A stretch of DNA of 64,000 nucleotides from Lachnospiraceae bacterium (lineage in GTDB: Bacteria > Bacillota > Clostridia > Lachnospirales > Lachnospiraceae): assembly GCA_019421365.1 (NCBI GenBank), contig JAHZFJ010000019.1, positions 1 to 64,000 on the forward strand, read 5' to 3'. Positions 41,488 through 50,805 of this stretch are shown piece by piece. Below the pieces are notes generated by a model. It did not search any database, was not told the DNA's origin, and was given only the letters and a program-made list of their open reading frames with translations. Position 1 is the stretch's first letter. The number at the start of each line of letters is the position of its first letter. Both the position numbers and the translations under genes were made by a program.

Positions 41488-44081
41488 GGAATCAAAAAGC
41501 GGTAAGAAGACTTTCGTTTCGCTCATTTATGGCAAATCGCACCAGAAATATGGTGGCTATATTAGCGATAGTATTAACAACGATATTGTTTACAACCTTA
41601 TTCACAGTAATAATCTCTCTTAATTATACATCGCAACAACAGACGATGCGTATGGTAGGAGGCTCCTCTCATGGAGGATTTAAGTATCTTACGATGGAAC
41701 AGGTAGAGCAGTTATCAAAGCATCCACTAGTGAAGGAATTCGGTTATAGTGTAATGTTAGCGATGCCAGGTGAAGAACCTTTCACAAAGAGACAAGTTGA
41801 GATGCGTTATGGCACAGATACCGCAGCCAAGATGTACTTTTGTAATCCTACGACGGGGAGAATGCCAAGAGAAAAGAACGAAGTAGCTATGGATACGGCA
41901 GTACTTGATTTACTTGGGGTACCTTATAAGGTAGGGGAACAGATTACTCTGCATTATACTTTCGCAGGTAAGGAGATTGAGGATACTTTCACGTTAAGTG
42001 GGTTCTGGGAGACGGACCCGGTAGCACAGGCAAGTGAAGTGTGGCTATCAAAGGAGTATGTTTTAGAGAAATTAGATGGATATGACACTTCATTAGATTA
42101 CAATATGTTTGGCACGTGGTCACTTGACATGATGTTTGCTAGTTCCAATAATATTGAGAAAAGTCTTCAAACGATTGCACAAGATAATGGATACACAATA
42201 GACGATAGTTCTGCCGATAATTTTTTGGATTACGGTGTAAACTGGGCGTATACTTCAACTCATTATGAGAATGGTGAACAAGTAAAGATGGCAATTGCTT
42301 TAATAGCAGGTTTAGGGTTTATCATATTCATTGGTTATCTGATTATCTACAATATATTTGGGATCTCGGTTATGAATGATATCCATTTCTACGGATTATT
42401 GAAGACAATCGGAACAACGAAGAGACAAATCAAAAGAATTATTCGCTATCAGGGAATTATGCTATCAATTATCGGTATACCAATTGGATTGTGTTTAGGA
42501 TACTTACTAGGAAATTCATTTGTTAAGATGATTGTATCAAGTTTATCGAATAAGACGACTTATGTTACATTTAATCCTTGGATCTTCATTGGATCTGCCT
42601 TGTTTGCTTTACTAACAGTAATGATTAGTTGTAGTAGGCCGGGAAAGATGGCAGCGAAGGTATCACCTATTGAGGCTGTGAGATATTCAGAAGGAAGCCA
42701 GTCCGTTGATAAAAAGGGGAAGAAAGAGAAGAAGGGAAAGCACGGAACTAGAATTTATAGAATGGCATTTGCGAATGTTAGAAGGAACAAAGGTAAGACA
42801 GCATTAGTTATTATCTCTTTAACATTAAGTTTAGTGTTATTCAATACAATTTTCTCTTTTACAAATGGTTTTAGTATGAATCGTTTGCTGGACCGATTCG
42901 TTATTTCGGATTATTTACTTGGTAGTGCAAAATATTTTCAAACCAATTTTGGTAGTGATGATAACATGATTAGTGAAAGTTTTATTAGTGAAGTAGAGTC
43001 GAATGGATATACAACCAGAAGCGGCCGTGTTTATCAAAGAAATGGAATAGCACAAGCAAGATTTACGCAAGATGAATTAGTAGAATATTGCGCAAGATGG
43101 GGTGGTTCTGAGTATGTGGAATATATTAAGAGTCTTTTTGATTCAGAGGGTGCTGATGAGATATTTTGGGCAATTTGCCTATATGGATTAGATGATTATC
43201 CATTGGAGAAGATGACATTAGTCGAAGGTGAATTGTCTAAGATTGAAGATTCTACCGTGAAGGGAATTATCCAGATTGTTAGTGAAGATGACTATGGAAA
43301 TCCAGACACAAAAATTAAAATAAAAAATGTAGGCGAAAAGTTAACAATTCGTTATGTTGATGAATTGGATTATGATGCAGACAATAACTTAATTGAAGAG
43401 AAATCACATGATGTAGAGTATACAATTGTCGCAACTATGATGATGCCAAATACCATGAGTACACGTAGTTATGGTATTCCACAGTTTGCTTTACCAAGTA
43501 AATTATACCTGAAAGATTCGGGAGATTCCACAACAATGACATACATGCTTGATGTCGATGATACTAAGATTAATGAGATGGATGAGTTCATAAGTAGCTA
43601 TACGAATAATGTTGAAAAGGATATGGACTTTGAATCAAAGAAACTCATGGGAGATGAATTCAGTAATTATAAGAATATGTTCTTGTTTGTGGGTGGTGGC
43701 GTTACTGTTGTAATAACAATCATAGGAATTTTGAATTTTGTGAATACAATGATCACTAGTATCCAGACTAGAAAAAGAGAATTTGCAGTTTTACAAAGTA
43801 TTGGAATGACGGGAAAGCAACTTCGCCAGATGGTAATCATAGAAGGTTTATTCTATACGGGTGCAGCACTCATAGCAGCAGTTATGATCGGAAGTATTGT
43901 AAATGTGGTGGTGTTACAATCCTTCGAGAGCATGTTTTGGTTTTATCAATATGAATATAGTATCAGTGCTATATTAGCGTTAGCACCAGTATTCATACTG
44001 TTAGGTATGGGCTTGCCAGCAATCGTATATAAGAGTATGGTGCGTAAGAGCTTAGTAGAACGTATGAGAACAACAGAATAG
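41475..44081 (+). CDS. ABC transporter permease with FtsX domains (MacB/BceB-like)
   Basis: 868 aa. One membrane helix near residues 20-42 (MVAILAIVLTTILFTTLFTVI) is followed by an exposed domain of about 200 residues. Then come the first FtsX block of three helices (about 270-300, 325-350, 370-385), a cytoplasmic Lys-rich joint (KKGKKEKKGKHG), another helix with a second large exposed domain (about 455-740), and the second FtsX block (about 740-865) with TRKREFAVLQSIGMTGKQLRQMVIIEG. This two-FtsX layout fits the clostridial lantibiotic/bacitracin-type or lipoprotein-type permeases. GGAGGTGGGCAAAC is the ribosome site and the start overlaps the ATPase gene, so the pair is coupled. Confidence 0.93.
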   Translation: MYKVRNQKAVRRLSFRSFMANRTRNMVAILAIVLTTILFTTLFTVIISLNYTSQQQTMRMVGGSSHGGFKYLTMEQVEQLSKHPLVKEFGYSVMLAMPGEEPFTKRQVEMRYGTDTAAKMYFCNPTTGRMPREKNEVAMDTAVLDLLGVPYKVGEQITLHYTFAGKEIEDTFTLSGFWETDPVAQASEVWLSKEYVLEKLDGYDTSLDYNMFGTWSLDMMFASSNNIEKSLQTIAQDNGYTIDDSSADNFLDYGVNWAYTSTHYENGEQVKMAIALIAGLGFIIFIGYLIIYNIFGISVMNDIHFYGLLKTIGTTKRQIKRIIRYQGIMLSIIGIPIGLCLGYLLGNSFVKMIVSSLSNKTTYVTFNPWIFIGSALFALLTVMISCSRPGKMAAKVSPIEAVRYSEGSQSVDKKGKKEKKGKHGTRIYRMAFANVRRNKGKTALVIISLTLSLVLFNTIFSFTNGFSMNRLLDRFVISDYLLGSAKYFQTNFGSDDNMISESFISEVESNGYTTRSGRVYQRNGIAQARFTQDELVEYCARWGGSEYVEYIKSLFDSEGADEIFWAICLYGLDDYPLEKMTLVEGELSKIEDSTVKGIIQIVSEDDYGNPDTKIKIKNVGEKLTIRYVDELDYDADNNLIEEKSHDVEYTIVATMMMPNTMSTRSYGIPQFALPSKLYLKDSGDSTTMTYMLDVDDTKINEMDEFISSYTNNVEKDMDFESKKLMGDEFSNYKNMFLFVGGGVTVVITIIGILNFVNTMITSIQTRKREFAVLQSIGMTGKQLRQMVIIEGLFYTGAALIAAVMIGSIVNVVVLQSFESMFWFYQYEYSISAILALAPVFILLGMGLPAIVYKSMVRKSLVERMRTTE

Positions 44082-44117
44082 TTCATCAGAATTATGAACT
44101 TTTAACACTTGAACCAT

Positions 44118-44154
44118 AAAAGGTTGCTGCAAAATAATTTTGCAACAACCTTTT
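44118..44154 (+). terminator. Rho-independent terminator after the FtsX permease
   Basis: AAAAGGTTG-C-TGCAAAA pairs with TTTTGCA-A-CAACCTTTT, a near-perfect 17-bp stem. A and T tracts make it functional both ways. Confidence 0.9.
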
Positions 44155-44180
44155 ATTAATTATCGAAAAAATAAGTGTAG

Positions 44181-44363
44181 TTATTTATATTTTGAGTTAT
44201 TAGTATTTTGGCTATTTTTATATGCATTTGTTGTTTTGTTTTCGGTATAACCGTTTGTAGTATATCCTGCTTCATCAGCAGTTTTTTCTGTAACTACACC
44301 TTTAGATGGGCTATGAGGAATTACTTGATCTTTTCTTAAACTATGATTAGTATTGAGTGACAT
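44181..44363 (-). CDS. Small hydrophilic hypothetical protein, 60 aa
   Basis: Read from 44363 leftwards, with GAGAGGAGAATGTT just upstream, a convincing ribosome site. The product (MSLNTNHSLRKDQVIPHSPS at the start) is rich in Asn, Thr, Lys and Ser, has no hydrophobic core and may be unfolded. It is not an alpha/beta-type SASP, as the germination-protease site is missing. Function unknown. Divergent from the MFS gene. Confidence 0.6.
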   Translation of the reverse strand: MSLNTNHSLRKDQVIPHSPSKGVVTEKTADEAGYTTNGYTENKTTNAYKNSQNTNNSKYK

Positions 44364-44486
44364 AACATTCTCCTCTCGTATTCAAATTAATAAATTTAAT
44401 ATTTACCCTTTTAGTATCTTTAAAATTAATTTTTTTATGTAAAATGGCTATTTTGTTTTGTTTAAAATGTGATATCACGGTATTTA

Positions 44487-44516
44487 TTGACACATTATTC
44501 TTTGTTATGGTATTAT
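44487..44516 (+). promoter_or_regulatory. Promoter of the MFS exporter gene
   Basis: TTGACA (44487-44492), 18-base spacer, TATTAT (44511-44516). Located about 50 bases before the start codon. Confidence 0.7.
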
Positions 44517-44563
44517 TTGTAAATGATTAAATTTCTAATTGTACAATAAACTAAAGTAAAGGA

Positions 44564-45838
44564 ATGATGAAGATGGATGAAAATATAGCGGAAGAGAAGC
44601 AAAAAGTGGGATATCGAGTTATTCTAAAACAAAAAAATTATATGAAAAATATTATAGCAGCACTAATTAATCGTTTTGGGGATTCGGTGGATTCTATTGC
44701 CTTAACATGGCTAGTTTATCAAGTTACACAAAGTGCAGCATGGTCAGCTATTATATTTGGTGTGAATCGTATACCTACGATATTCATACAACCTTTCGCA
44801 GGAGCTATAATAGAAGGTAAGAATAAGAAGAGAATTATGGTACTTACAGATATTATTCGTGGCTTATGTGTAACATTTATTGCAACGTCAATGATATTGG
44901 GATTTACAAATCGTTGGATAATCTTAATTATGACGGTGCTTATATCAACAGCTGAAGCATTCCGGGGACCTGCTTCAACAGCCCTATTACCTAAGATTCT
45001 TGATAAGAAATATTATGAGTATGGGTTATCGCTGAATTCAAGTCTATGTAGTATTATGGAGTTAGTTGGACTTGGTATTGCAGGAGTGATCATTGGAAAG
45101 TTTGGAATTACTGTTGCTATCTATACAGATGCTGTCACTTTCTTCTTATCCGCATTGATTATCATGACGATGCGTGTGAAAGAAGAGAAGCAAGCTAAAA
45201 TTAAGGTACAAGCTTCAGTATATCTAGAGAATGTGAAAGAAGGATTTCTATATGTAAGGGATAGGAAATCAATTATGTATTTTGTAGTGCTAGCAATTTT
45301 CTTGAATGCTATATTAGTCCCTTTTAACAGTCTACAAGCACCTTTGATAAGTCAAATTTTACATTCATCGGAATATATGCTTTCTGTTATTGGTATTACA
45401 ATAAGCATAGGTATGATTGTTGGATCAGTACTCTACCCATTCGTGGTTGATAAGTTGAGTAAAAGAGTAATCGTAAGTCTAGGAGGTTACTCAATTGGTT
45501 TCTATTACATAGTTTTAATTTTAGCGGGATGTGTTTCGGATAATGCTGTTGCCATGTATATTATTGTATTAGTTGGTACTATCTTGGTTGGCATATGTGT
45601 AAGCCTTTTGACGACATTGACTAATGTAGAGTTTATGAAGAGGGTAGAAGAGACATATCTTGCAAGAGCTGGGGCGTTGCTAAATGCTGCTTGTGTGGCA
45701 GCTATCCCTGTTGTTTCTTTCTTAATAACAGTACTAGCCAAATGCATCTCAATTAGAACATTATTTTTAATAACAGGAATCTGCGGTATTTTGGTTTGTG
45801 TAATATTATGCTCAAAGAAAAAGACAAAACAATTATAG
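44564..45838 (+). CDS. MFS exporter, MFS_3 (EntS/Mef-like) group
   Basis: 424 aa with 12 predicted helices. ALINRFGDSVDSIALTWLVYQVTQSAAWSAIIFGVNRIPTIFIQPFAGAIIEGKNKKRIMVLTDIIRGL is typical of the MFS_3 group that contains macrolide (MefA) and siderophore (EntS) exporters. The loop EGKNKKRIMVLTD is the motif A equivalent between helices 2 and 3. Three in-frame ATG codons (44564, 44567, 44573) compete; AAAGGA is best spaced for 44573. A drug or siderophore export role is possible, not shown. A terminator follows at 45876. Confidence 0.88.
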   Translation: MMKMDENIAEEKQKVGYRVILKQKNYMKNIIAALINRFGDSVDSIALTWLVYQVTQSAAWSAIIFGVNRIPTIFIQPFAGAIIEGKNKKRIMVLTDIIRGLCVTFIATSMILGFTNRWIILIMTVLISTAEAFRGPASTALLPKILDKKYYEYGLSLNSSLCSIMELVGLGIAGVIIGKFGITVAIYTDAVTFFLSALIIMTMRVKEEKQAKIKVQASVYLENVKEGFLYVRDRKSIMYFVVLAIFLNAILVPFNSLQAPLISQILHSSEYMLSVIGITISIGMIVGSVLYPFVVDKLSKRVIVSLGGYSIGFYYIVLILAGCVSDNAVAMYIIVLVGTILVGICVSLLTTLTNVEFMKRVEETYLARAGALLNAACVAAIPVVSFLITVLAKCISIRTLFLITGICGILVCVILCSKKKTKQL

Positions 45839-45875
45839 ATGTCTTAGTTTCTTGTTGAATAAAATACGGAAGATA

Positions 45876-45914
45876 GGAGGAGTGAATGTTTGCAACATTT
45901 ATTCCTCTTTTTAT
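45876..45914 (+). terminator. Terminator between convergent MFS and Big_2 genes
   Basis: GAGG-AGTGAATGTT and AACATTTATT-CCTC form a stem with loop TGC, followed by TTTTTATTT. Confidence 0.75.
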
Positions 45915-45921
45915 TTAATAT

Positions 45922-46974
45922 TTATTTCTTAGGTTCTGTAACTATAACTTTGCATTTGACTTTGGTACCATCTTCAGAGGCATAGATGTAGGCAGTACCT
46001 TTTTTTAATGCTGTAATTGTACCATTGCTGGTTACTTCTAAAACATTAGAATTACTACAAGACCATACGGGAGTATTCCCGGAGGATACCGTTGCATAGA
46101 GTGTTGTAGTCTGATCGACTAATAATGATAATGTCGTTGTACTTAATTCAATGGTTGGTGAATTAACAATCACGGTACAGGTCTTTGTAACACCATCGAT
46201 TGTAGCAGATATGAGGGCCGTTCCGTGCTTGAGGGCAGTTACGTTACCAGTTTCATCAACGATAGCTACACTTTTCTTATTAGTTTTCCATTTGGGAGTT
46301 AGATTAGAAGATACATTGGCACTTAGAAGATAAGTTTGGCCGCGATATAGAGACAGAGTTGTCTTATTCAAAGACACTTGTGGAGATTTGACTTTAACTT
46401 TGCAAGTTTCACTAGTACCATCTGCCGTTATAGTGATAATTGCTTCACCAGGCTTCATACCAGTAACTAATCCGTTCTGATCAACGGTAGCGATGCTCTT
46501 TTTGTTAGCCTTATAAGTTACAGGTGCACCGGTTGAGGTACTTGATTTTAATAAAAATGTTTCGCCATGCTCTAATGAGATGTTTGTTTCATTCAAGGAT
46601 ATTGTGGTTTTATTGACTGTTATCTTACAACTAGATTCCGCACCGTTTATTTTCGCGGTTATTGTGACTGTGCCTGATTTTTTGGCAAGTACTTTTCCGT
46701 ATGTATTAACAGATGCAATTTTAGAATCACTGCTCTTCCAAGTAGCCCTAGCGCCCGTGGAAGTAAATGCTACTACATATATGCTATCACCAATTGCAAG
46801 AGTTTCGTCATAACTTGTGAGAATTATGAAAGGATACGTACTATCTGAAGTGGTTTTTGCATGAATATGTTGAGATTGAGTATGAAAGAGTGTGGTGGTG
46901 AATAATGCGAGCAGTGCAAGAATAACAAGTGATTGTTTCGTGTGCGTGATACAAGATTTTTTTATTGATTTCAT
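45922..46974 (-). CDS. Secreted protein of four Big_2 (bacterial Ig-like) domains
   Basis: 350 aa read from 46974 leftwards, ribosome site ATGGAGGAACTTCT. A signal peptide (residues 1-40, ending HIHAK) is followed by four consecutive Big_2 domains of about 75 residues. Each has a W-K/T-x-x-K-K-S-I/V-A-x-V-D/N-x-x-G-x-V-T-A/G core (ATWKSSDSKIASVNTYGKVLA; YKANKKSIATVDQNGLVTG; WKTNKKSVAIVDETGNVTA; WSCSNSNVLEVTSNGTITA) and a CKV-type final strand. No anchor, enzyme domain or wall motif is seen. It is probably a cell-surface or matrix protein binding carbohydrate or another protein. Confidence 0.9.
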   Translation of the reverse strand: MKSIKKSCITHTKQSLVILALLALFTTTLFHTQSQHIHAKTTSDSTYPFIILTSYDETLAIGDSIYVVAFTSTGARATWKSSDSKIASVNTYGKVLAKKSGTVTITAKINGAESSCKITVNKTTISLNETNISLEHGETFLLKSSTSTGAPVTYKANKKSIATVDQNGLVTGMKPGEAIITITADGTSETCKVKVKSPQVSLNKTTLSLYRGQTYLLSANVSSNLTPKWKTNKKSVAIVDETGNVTALKHGTALISATIDGVTKTCTVIVNSPTIELSTTTLSLLVDQTTTLYATVSSGNTPVWSCSNSNVLEVTSNGTITALKKGTAYIYASEDGTKVKCKVIVTEPKK

Positions 46975-46994
46975 AGAAGTTCCTCCATTCTTTA

Positions 46995-47033
46995 AGATAA
47001 GATACTTATTAAAATAAGATTCTTATTAAATAA
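46995..47033 (-). repeat. Tandem palindromes in the Big_2 gene leader
   Basis: ATAAGA-TA-CTTAT and ATAAGA-TT-CTTAT lie 18 bases apart, followed by a third half AATAAGAGG. They are 20-60 bases upstream of the Big_2 start on the minus strand. They could be a multi-site operator or an AT-rich stem array. The rest of 46975-47372 holds no gene that I can support. Confidence 0.5.
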
Positions 47034-47156
47034 GAGGAATAAATGTTACGTAAATACGTGTTGCAAACATAAGTTAAGTATAGTATAGATTTGTCGTTTT
47101 GACAAGTTATTGTGATAAAATGTAATTAAAAAGATGAATTTTGATATGAAGAAACG

Positions 47157-47348
47157 TTGGTGTCCGTATTTGAATTATTAAGATTCTTAGTATATAATAT
47201 AACTACTAAGGGGAAGTATAATGGTGAGGAAAGTAAAGTTTATTATAATGAGGATGCACCTGTTAGTCATTCACAATTTAATATAATTTGGAAACAAAAC
47301 AAAGTTATAATCCCTGCAGTAGTCTTGCAGGTTATAGAAAATAATTAA
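47157..47348 (+). other. Small open frame with protein-like end, doubtful
   Basis: A 63-codon frame with a TTG/GTG start and no ribosome site. The second half (KVYYNEDAPVSHSQFNIIWK...) has normal protein composition, so it could be the tail of a lost gene. A TTGAAT-16-TATAAT pair inside it (about 47170-47197) could serve the GNAT gene at 47373. Not called as a gene. Confidence 0.25.
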
Positions 47349-47372
47349 TTGATTTTTATACTGGAGGAAAAA

Positions 47373-47945
47373 ATGCAAGTAAAGAATATTAATATTGAAC
47401 AACTTATCGATTTATACGAAAATCATCTAGAACATGATTTCCCAAAGAGTGAATTAAAATCATTATCAATGATGCAATCTTATATGGAACGAGGGATTTA
47501 TACTATCTATGGATTGTATGAAGGGGAAGAATTATTGGCATATGCTTTGTTCATGTATAATAAAGACAGTGGTTTTCAATTACTAGATTATTTTGCAAGT
47601 AATCGTAAATATAGAAGTAAGGGATATGGCTCAACATTACTAGAGATGCTTAAGCAGGAAGATAAGATTTCACAAGGGTATATTATTGAAGTAGAAACAG
47701 TACGTACAGCTAAGAATGAAGAGGAAAAAATACAAAGAGAACGAAGAATTGCCTTTTATGAGAAGAATGGTCTTAGAAAAGTAACAATACGTTCTTCTGT
47801 TTTTGGAGTAGAATTCGATATATTATATCTACCATTACGTTGGGATGGAGATGATACACAGTTATATGAAGAACTGAAAGCAATATACATGCTGATGTTT
47901 GGTGAAGAAACATTTAAGAAACACACTACTATAGAGATGCTATAA
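47373..47945 (+). CDS. GNAT-family acetyltransferase
   Basis: 190 aa, ribosome site CTGGAGGAAAAA before ATG 47373. MYNKDSGFQLLDYFASNRKYRSKGYGSTLLEMLKQE carries the acetyl-CoA loop (R-x-K-G-Y-G-S), and AFYEKNGLRKVTIRSSVFGVEFDILYLPL is the C-terminal part. The N-terminal LYENHLEHDFPKSELKSLSMMQSYMERGIYTIYGLYEGE is typical of a Lachnospiraceae GNAT group of unknown substrate. Single gene. Confidence 0.85.
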   Translation: MQVKNINIEQLIDLYENHLEHDFPKSELKSLSMMQSYMERGIYTIYGLYEGEELLAYALFMYNKDSGFQLLDYFASNRKYRSKGYGSTLLEMLKQEDKISQGYIIEVETVRTAKNEEEKIQRERRIAFYEKNGLRKVTIRSSVFGVEFDILYLPLRWDGDDTQLYEELKAIYMLMFGEETFKKHTTIEML

Positions 47946-48031
47946 ATATGTTATAGTCATGGTGAAATTGCTATAAATCCACCAAGTTTTTAGGGGACTT
48001 TGAATAGGTATAAACAAATTCATTCTATGGT

Positions 48032-48060
48032 TTGATGATTAGGTATGAGTATGTTATAAT
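48032..48060 (+). promoter_or_regulatory. Promoter of the degenerate-NUDIX / pyrCF unit
   Basis: TTGATG (48032-48037), 17-base spacer, TATAAT (48055-48060). The start codon follows 32 bases later. No pyrimidine attenuator or PyrR-type anti-antiterminator is recognisable between promoter and gene. Confidence 0.7.
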
Positions 48061-48092
48061 AACTAAGAAAAAGACTGAAGGAGGATGTTGGG

Positions 48093-48491
48093 ATGGATAA
48101 ATATAGAATTATTGTTAAGGGTATAGTAAAAAGTCTAGACAAGTATCTTATTGTTGAAAAATGGTTTGATGACCGAATTCAAGATCCATATCAATGGGGA
48201 TTTATAGATGGTGTAATCAATTTTGGCGAATCACCTGATCGTGCGGTTGTTCGAATTATTGCTGAAGATACAGGATTATGCGTACAGATTGATCGAATCC
48301 TATATACGTGGTCTTTTATGGCCGGAGATACGTACACCATTGGAATTAGTTATCTATGTTTAACTGGCATGGAAGATGTGTTATTGTCAGAAGAGCTACA
48401 TAATTATAAATGGATTACTAAAGAAGAATTTGAACAGTATATTGATAACCAAGATGTTTTAAGCGATATAGATTGTGCTGGTTTAGAGTAA
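48093..48491 (+). CDS. NUDIX-fold protein with degenerate NUDIX box
   Basis: 132 aa. The fold is clear (YRIIVKGIVKSLDKYLIVEKW; IGISYLCLTGMEDVLLSEELHNYKWITKEEF), but the catalytic box reads GVINFGESPDRAVVRIIAEDTGL: the R-E-U-x-E-E glutamates that bind metal are replaced (RIIAED). Hydrolase activity is therefore doubtful; it may bind a nucleotide as a sensor. AAGGAGGATGTTGGG precedes the ATG. It ends 29 bases before pyrC, with which it is probably co-transcribed. Confidence 0.8.
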   Translation: MDKYRIIVKGIVKSLDKYLIVEKWFDDRIQDPYQWGFIDGVINFGESPDRAVVRIIAEDTGLCVQIDRILYTWSFMAGDTYTIGISYLCLTGMEDVLLSEELHNYKWITKEEFEQYIDNQDVLSDIDCAGLE

Positions 48492-48520
48492 CTTGTTGTT
48501 AATATAGAAAGGTGGTTCCC

Positions 48521-49795
48521 TTGAAGATACTTATTAAGAATGGGTATGTAATTGACCCTGCGACGGATAAAGAAGAGATTTGCGATTTACTAATAAAAGA
48601 CAATTATATTGCACAGGTCGGACAGAATATAACACATGATGCAGACCAAATTATCGATGCAACAGATTGTTATGTCATGCCAGGATTTATTGATTTGCAT
48701 GTTCATCTTAGAGAACCAGGTTTTGAATACAAAGAAACGATTGAGACTGGTGCATTAGCAGCAGCACATGGAGGTTTTACAAGTATTTGTCCAATGCCTA
48801 ACACAAATCCTGTTATAGATAGTGCCAAGATGGTAGCATATCTAAGTGAAAAATCTAAGAAAGATGCTGTTGTTAATATATTGCCAGTAGGTGCTGTAAC
48901 ATTAGGACAAGCTGGTCAAGATCTTGCAGATATTGCGGGTATGGTTAAAGAAGGCGCGGTAGCAATTAGTGAAGATGGTAAATCTGTAATGGATACTGCC
49001 TTATATAGAAAAGCTATGACTATTGCAAAAGAAGAAGGAATCGTTGTACTTGCTCATTGTGAAGACAAGAGTCTCGTACAAGGTGGAGTTATGAATGCTG
49101 GTAAGAAGGCAGAAGAATTAGAAATGCCAGGAATTACGAATGCGGTAGAAGATATTATTGCCGCTAGAGATATTTTATTAGCAAAGGAAACTGGTGCTAA
49201 GTTACATCTTTGTCATTGCTCTACAAAAGACAGTGCATGGATGGTTGGAAAAGCAAAAGAGGAAGGTTTACCAGTTACAGCTGAAGTTTGCCCTCATCAT
49301 TTTGCCTTAACAGATGAGGATATTGTTGAAGATGATGCAGATTATAAGATGAATCCTCCATTAAGAAGCAAAGAAGATGTACAAGCACTAAAAGAAGCAT
49401 TAAGAGATAATATAATTGATGTAATTGCAACTGATCATGCTCCTCATGGTGAAGATGAGAAGAAGAAATCAATGAAAGAAGCTCCTTTTGGTATTGTTGG
49501 TTTAGAAACGGCTTTCGCTATAACAATGACCGAGCTTGTTAAGACAGGTTATCTTACTCCAAGACAACTTGTTGAGAAGATGAGTCTTAATCCAGCGAAA
49601 GTGTTAGGAATTAACAAGGGAACATTAAAGGAAGGAGCAATTGCAGATATTGTAATTGCTAATCCGAATGAAGAATATATAATCGATACAAAAGATTTTG
49701 TTTCTAAAGGCAAGAATACACCATTCCATGGCAAGAAAGTATATGGTAAGATACTGTACACTTTAGTTAATGGTCAAGTTGTTTATCAAGCATAG
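48521..49795 (+). CDS. pyrC: Dihydroorotase
   Basis: 424 aa, the class I bacterial type. It closes carbamoyl-aspartate to dihydroorotate in pyrimidine synthesis. DCYVMPGFIDLHVHLREPGFEYKETIETG has the H-x-H zinc pair. Further ligands are in VLAHCEDKSLV, KLHLCHCSTKDS and IDVIATDHAPHGEDEK (the catalytic Asp). TTG start at 48521 with AAAGGTGG seven bases upstream; a GTG at 48512 overlaps the ribosome site. It is followed after 24 bases by pyrF, so the pair supplies two non-consecutive steps of the pathway. Confidence 0.94.
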   Translation: MKILIKNGYVIDPATDKEEICDLLIKDNYIAQVGQNITHDADQIIDATDCYVMPGFIDLHVHLREPGFEYKETIETGALAAAHGGFTSICPMPNTNPVIDSAKMVAYLSEKSKKDAVVNILPVGAVTLGQAGQDLADIAGMVKEGAVAISEDGKSVMDTALYRKAMTIAKEEGIVVLAHCEDKSLVQGGVMNAGKKAEELEMPGITNAVEDIIAARDILLAKETGAKLHLCHCSTKDSAWMVGKAKEEGLPVTAEVCPHHFALTDEDIVEDDADYKMNPPLRSKEDVQALKEALRDNIIDVIATDHAPHGEDEKKKSMKEAPFGIVGLETAFAITMTELVKTGYLTPRQLVEKMSLNPAKVLGINKGTLKEGAIADIVIANPNEEYIIDTKDFVSKGKNTPFHGKKVYGKILYTLVNGQVVYQA

Positions 49796-49819
49796 GATAT
49801 GAAAGGGGATTTATAAACC

Positions 49820-50737
49820 ATGATTAACAAGTTAATTAATAGAATTGAACACTTAGGAGCACCTATTGTTGTAGGTTTAGACCCAATGTTAGGATACATT
49901 CCAGAGTGTGTGAAAGCAAAAGCATTTGCTGAAAAAGGTGAAACATTAGAAGGAGCAGCAGAGGCAATTTGGCAATTCAATAAAGCGATTGTTGATGCGA
50001 CACATGATTTAATTCCAGCGGTAAAACCTCAGATAGCTATGTATGAACAATTTGGAATTGAAGGACTTAAAGTTTTCAAGCAAACAGTAGATTACTGTAA
50101 AGAAAAAGGTCTTATTGTTATTGGAGATATAAAACGTGGTGATATAGGATCTACATCAGAGGCATATGCTGTAGGTCATCTTGGAAAAGTAACAGTTGGT
50201 CAAAACTCCTTCGCTGGATTTGATGAAGATTTCGTTACAGTAAACCCATACCTAGGATCAGATGGTATTGATCCATTCATAAAAGTGTGTAAAGAAGAAA
50301 ACAAAGGTCTGTTCATTCTTGTTAAAACATCGAACAAATCAAGTGGAGAATTCCAAGATCAATTAGTTAATGGAAGACCACTTTATGAGTTAGTTGGTGA
50401 AAAAGTTGCAAGCTGGGGAGAATCTCACATGGGTGATTCTTATAGCTACGTTGGAGCAGTAGTTGGTGCAACATATCCAGAGATGGGTAAAATCCTACGT
50501 AAGATTATGCCAAAGACATATATCCTAGTTCCAGGTTACGGCGCACAAGGTGGTAAAGCGTCTGATTTAGCACCTTACTTCAACAAAGATGGATTAGGAG
50601 CAATTATTAATTCTTCTCGTGGTATTATCGCTGCATACAAACAACCAGGATATGAGAAATTTGGCGAAGAATCATTCGCTGATGCATCTAGACAAGCAGT
50701 TATAGATATGATTACGGATATTAAATCAGCAATCTAA
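49820..50737 (+). CDS. pyrF: Orotidine 5'-phosphate decarboxylase, type 2
   Basis: 305 aa, the longer (type 2, about 300 aa) form. It converts OMP to UMP. VVGLDPMLGYIP starts the barrel. GLIVIGDIKRGDIGSTSEAYAVGHLG carries the catalytic D-x-K-x-x-D array, and ILVPGYGAQGGKASDLAPYF the phosphate-binding loop. GAAAGGGGATTTATAAACC is the ribosome site. Lies just behind pyrC; the terminator at 50806 closes the unit. Confidence 0.94.
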   Translation: MINKLINRIEHLGAPIVVGLDPMLGYIPECVKAKAFAEKGETLEGAAEAIWQFNKAIVDATHDLIPAVKPQIAMYEQFGIEGLKVFKQTVDYCKEKGLIVIGDIKRGDIGSTSEAYAVGHLGKVTVGQNSFAGFDEDFVTVNPYLGSDGIDPFIKVCKEENKGLFILVKTSNKSSGEFQDQLVNGRPLYELVGEKVASWGESHMGDSYSYVGAVVGATYPEMGKILRKIMPKTYILVPGYGAQGGKASDLAPYFNKDGLGAIINSSRGIIAAYKQPGYEKFGEESFADASRQAVIDMITDIKSAI

Positions 50738-50805
50738 TTAAGAGATCTCTATTTTGGAATATTTATTGAATTATGTATTATAAATGAAAACAAATATCAA
50801 TAAGG

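Noticed and set aside
47157..47348. Gene for a 63 aa protein
   Set aside because: No ribosome site and a non-ATG start. It is recorded only as a doubtful frame or remnant.
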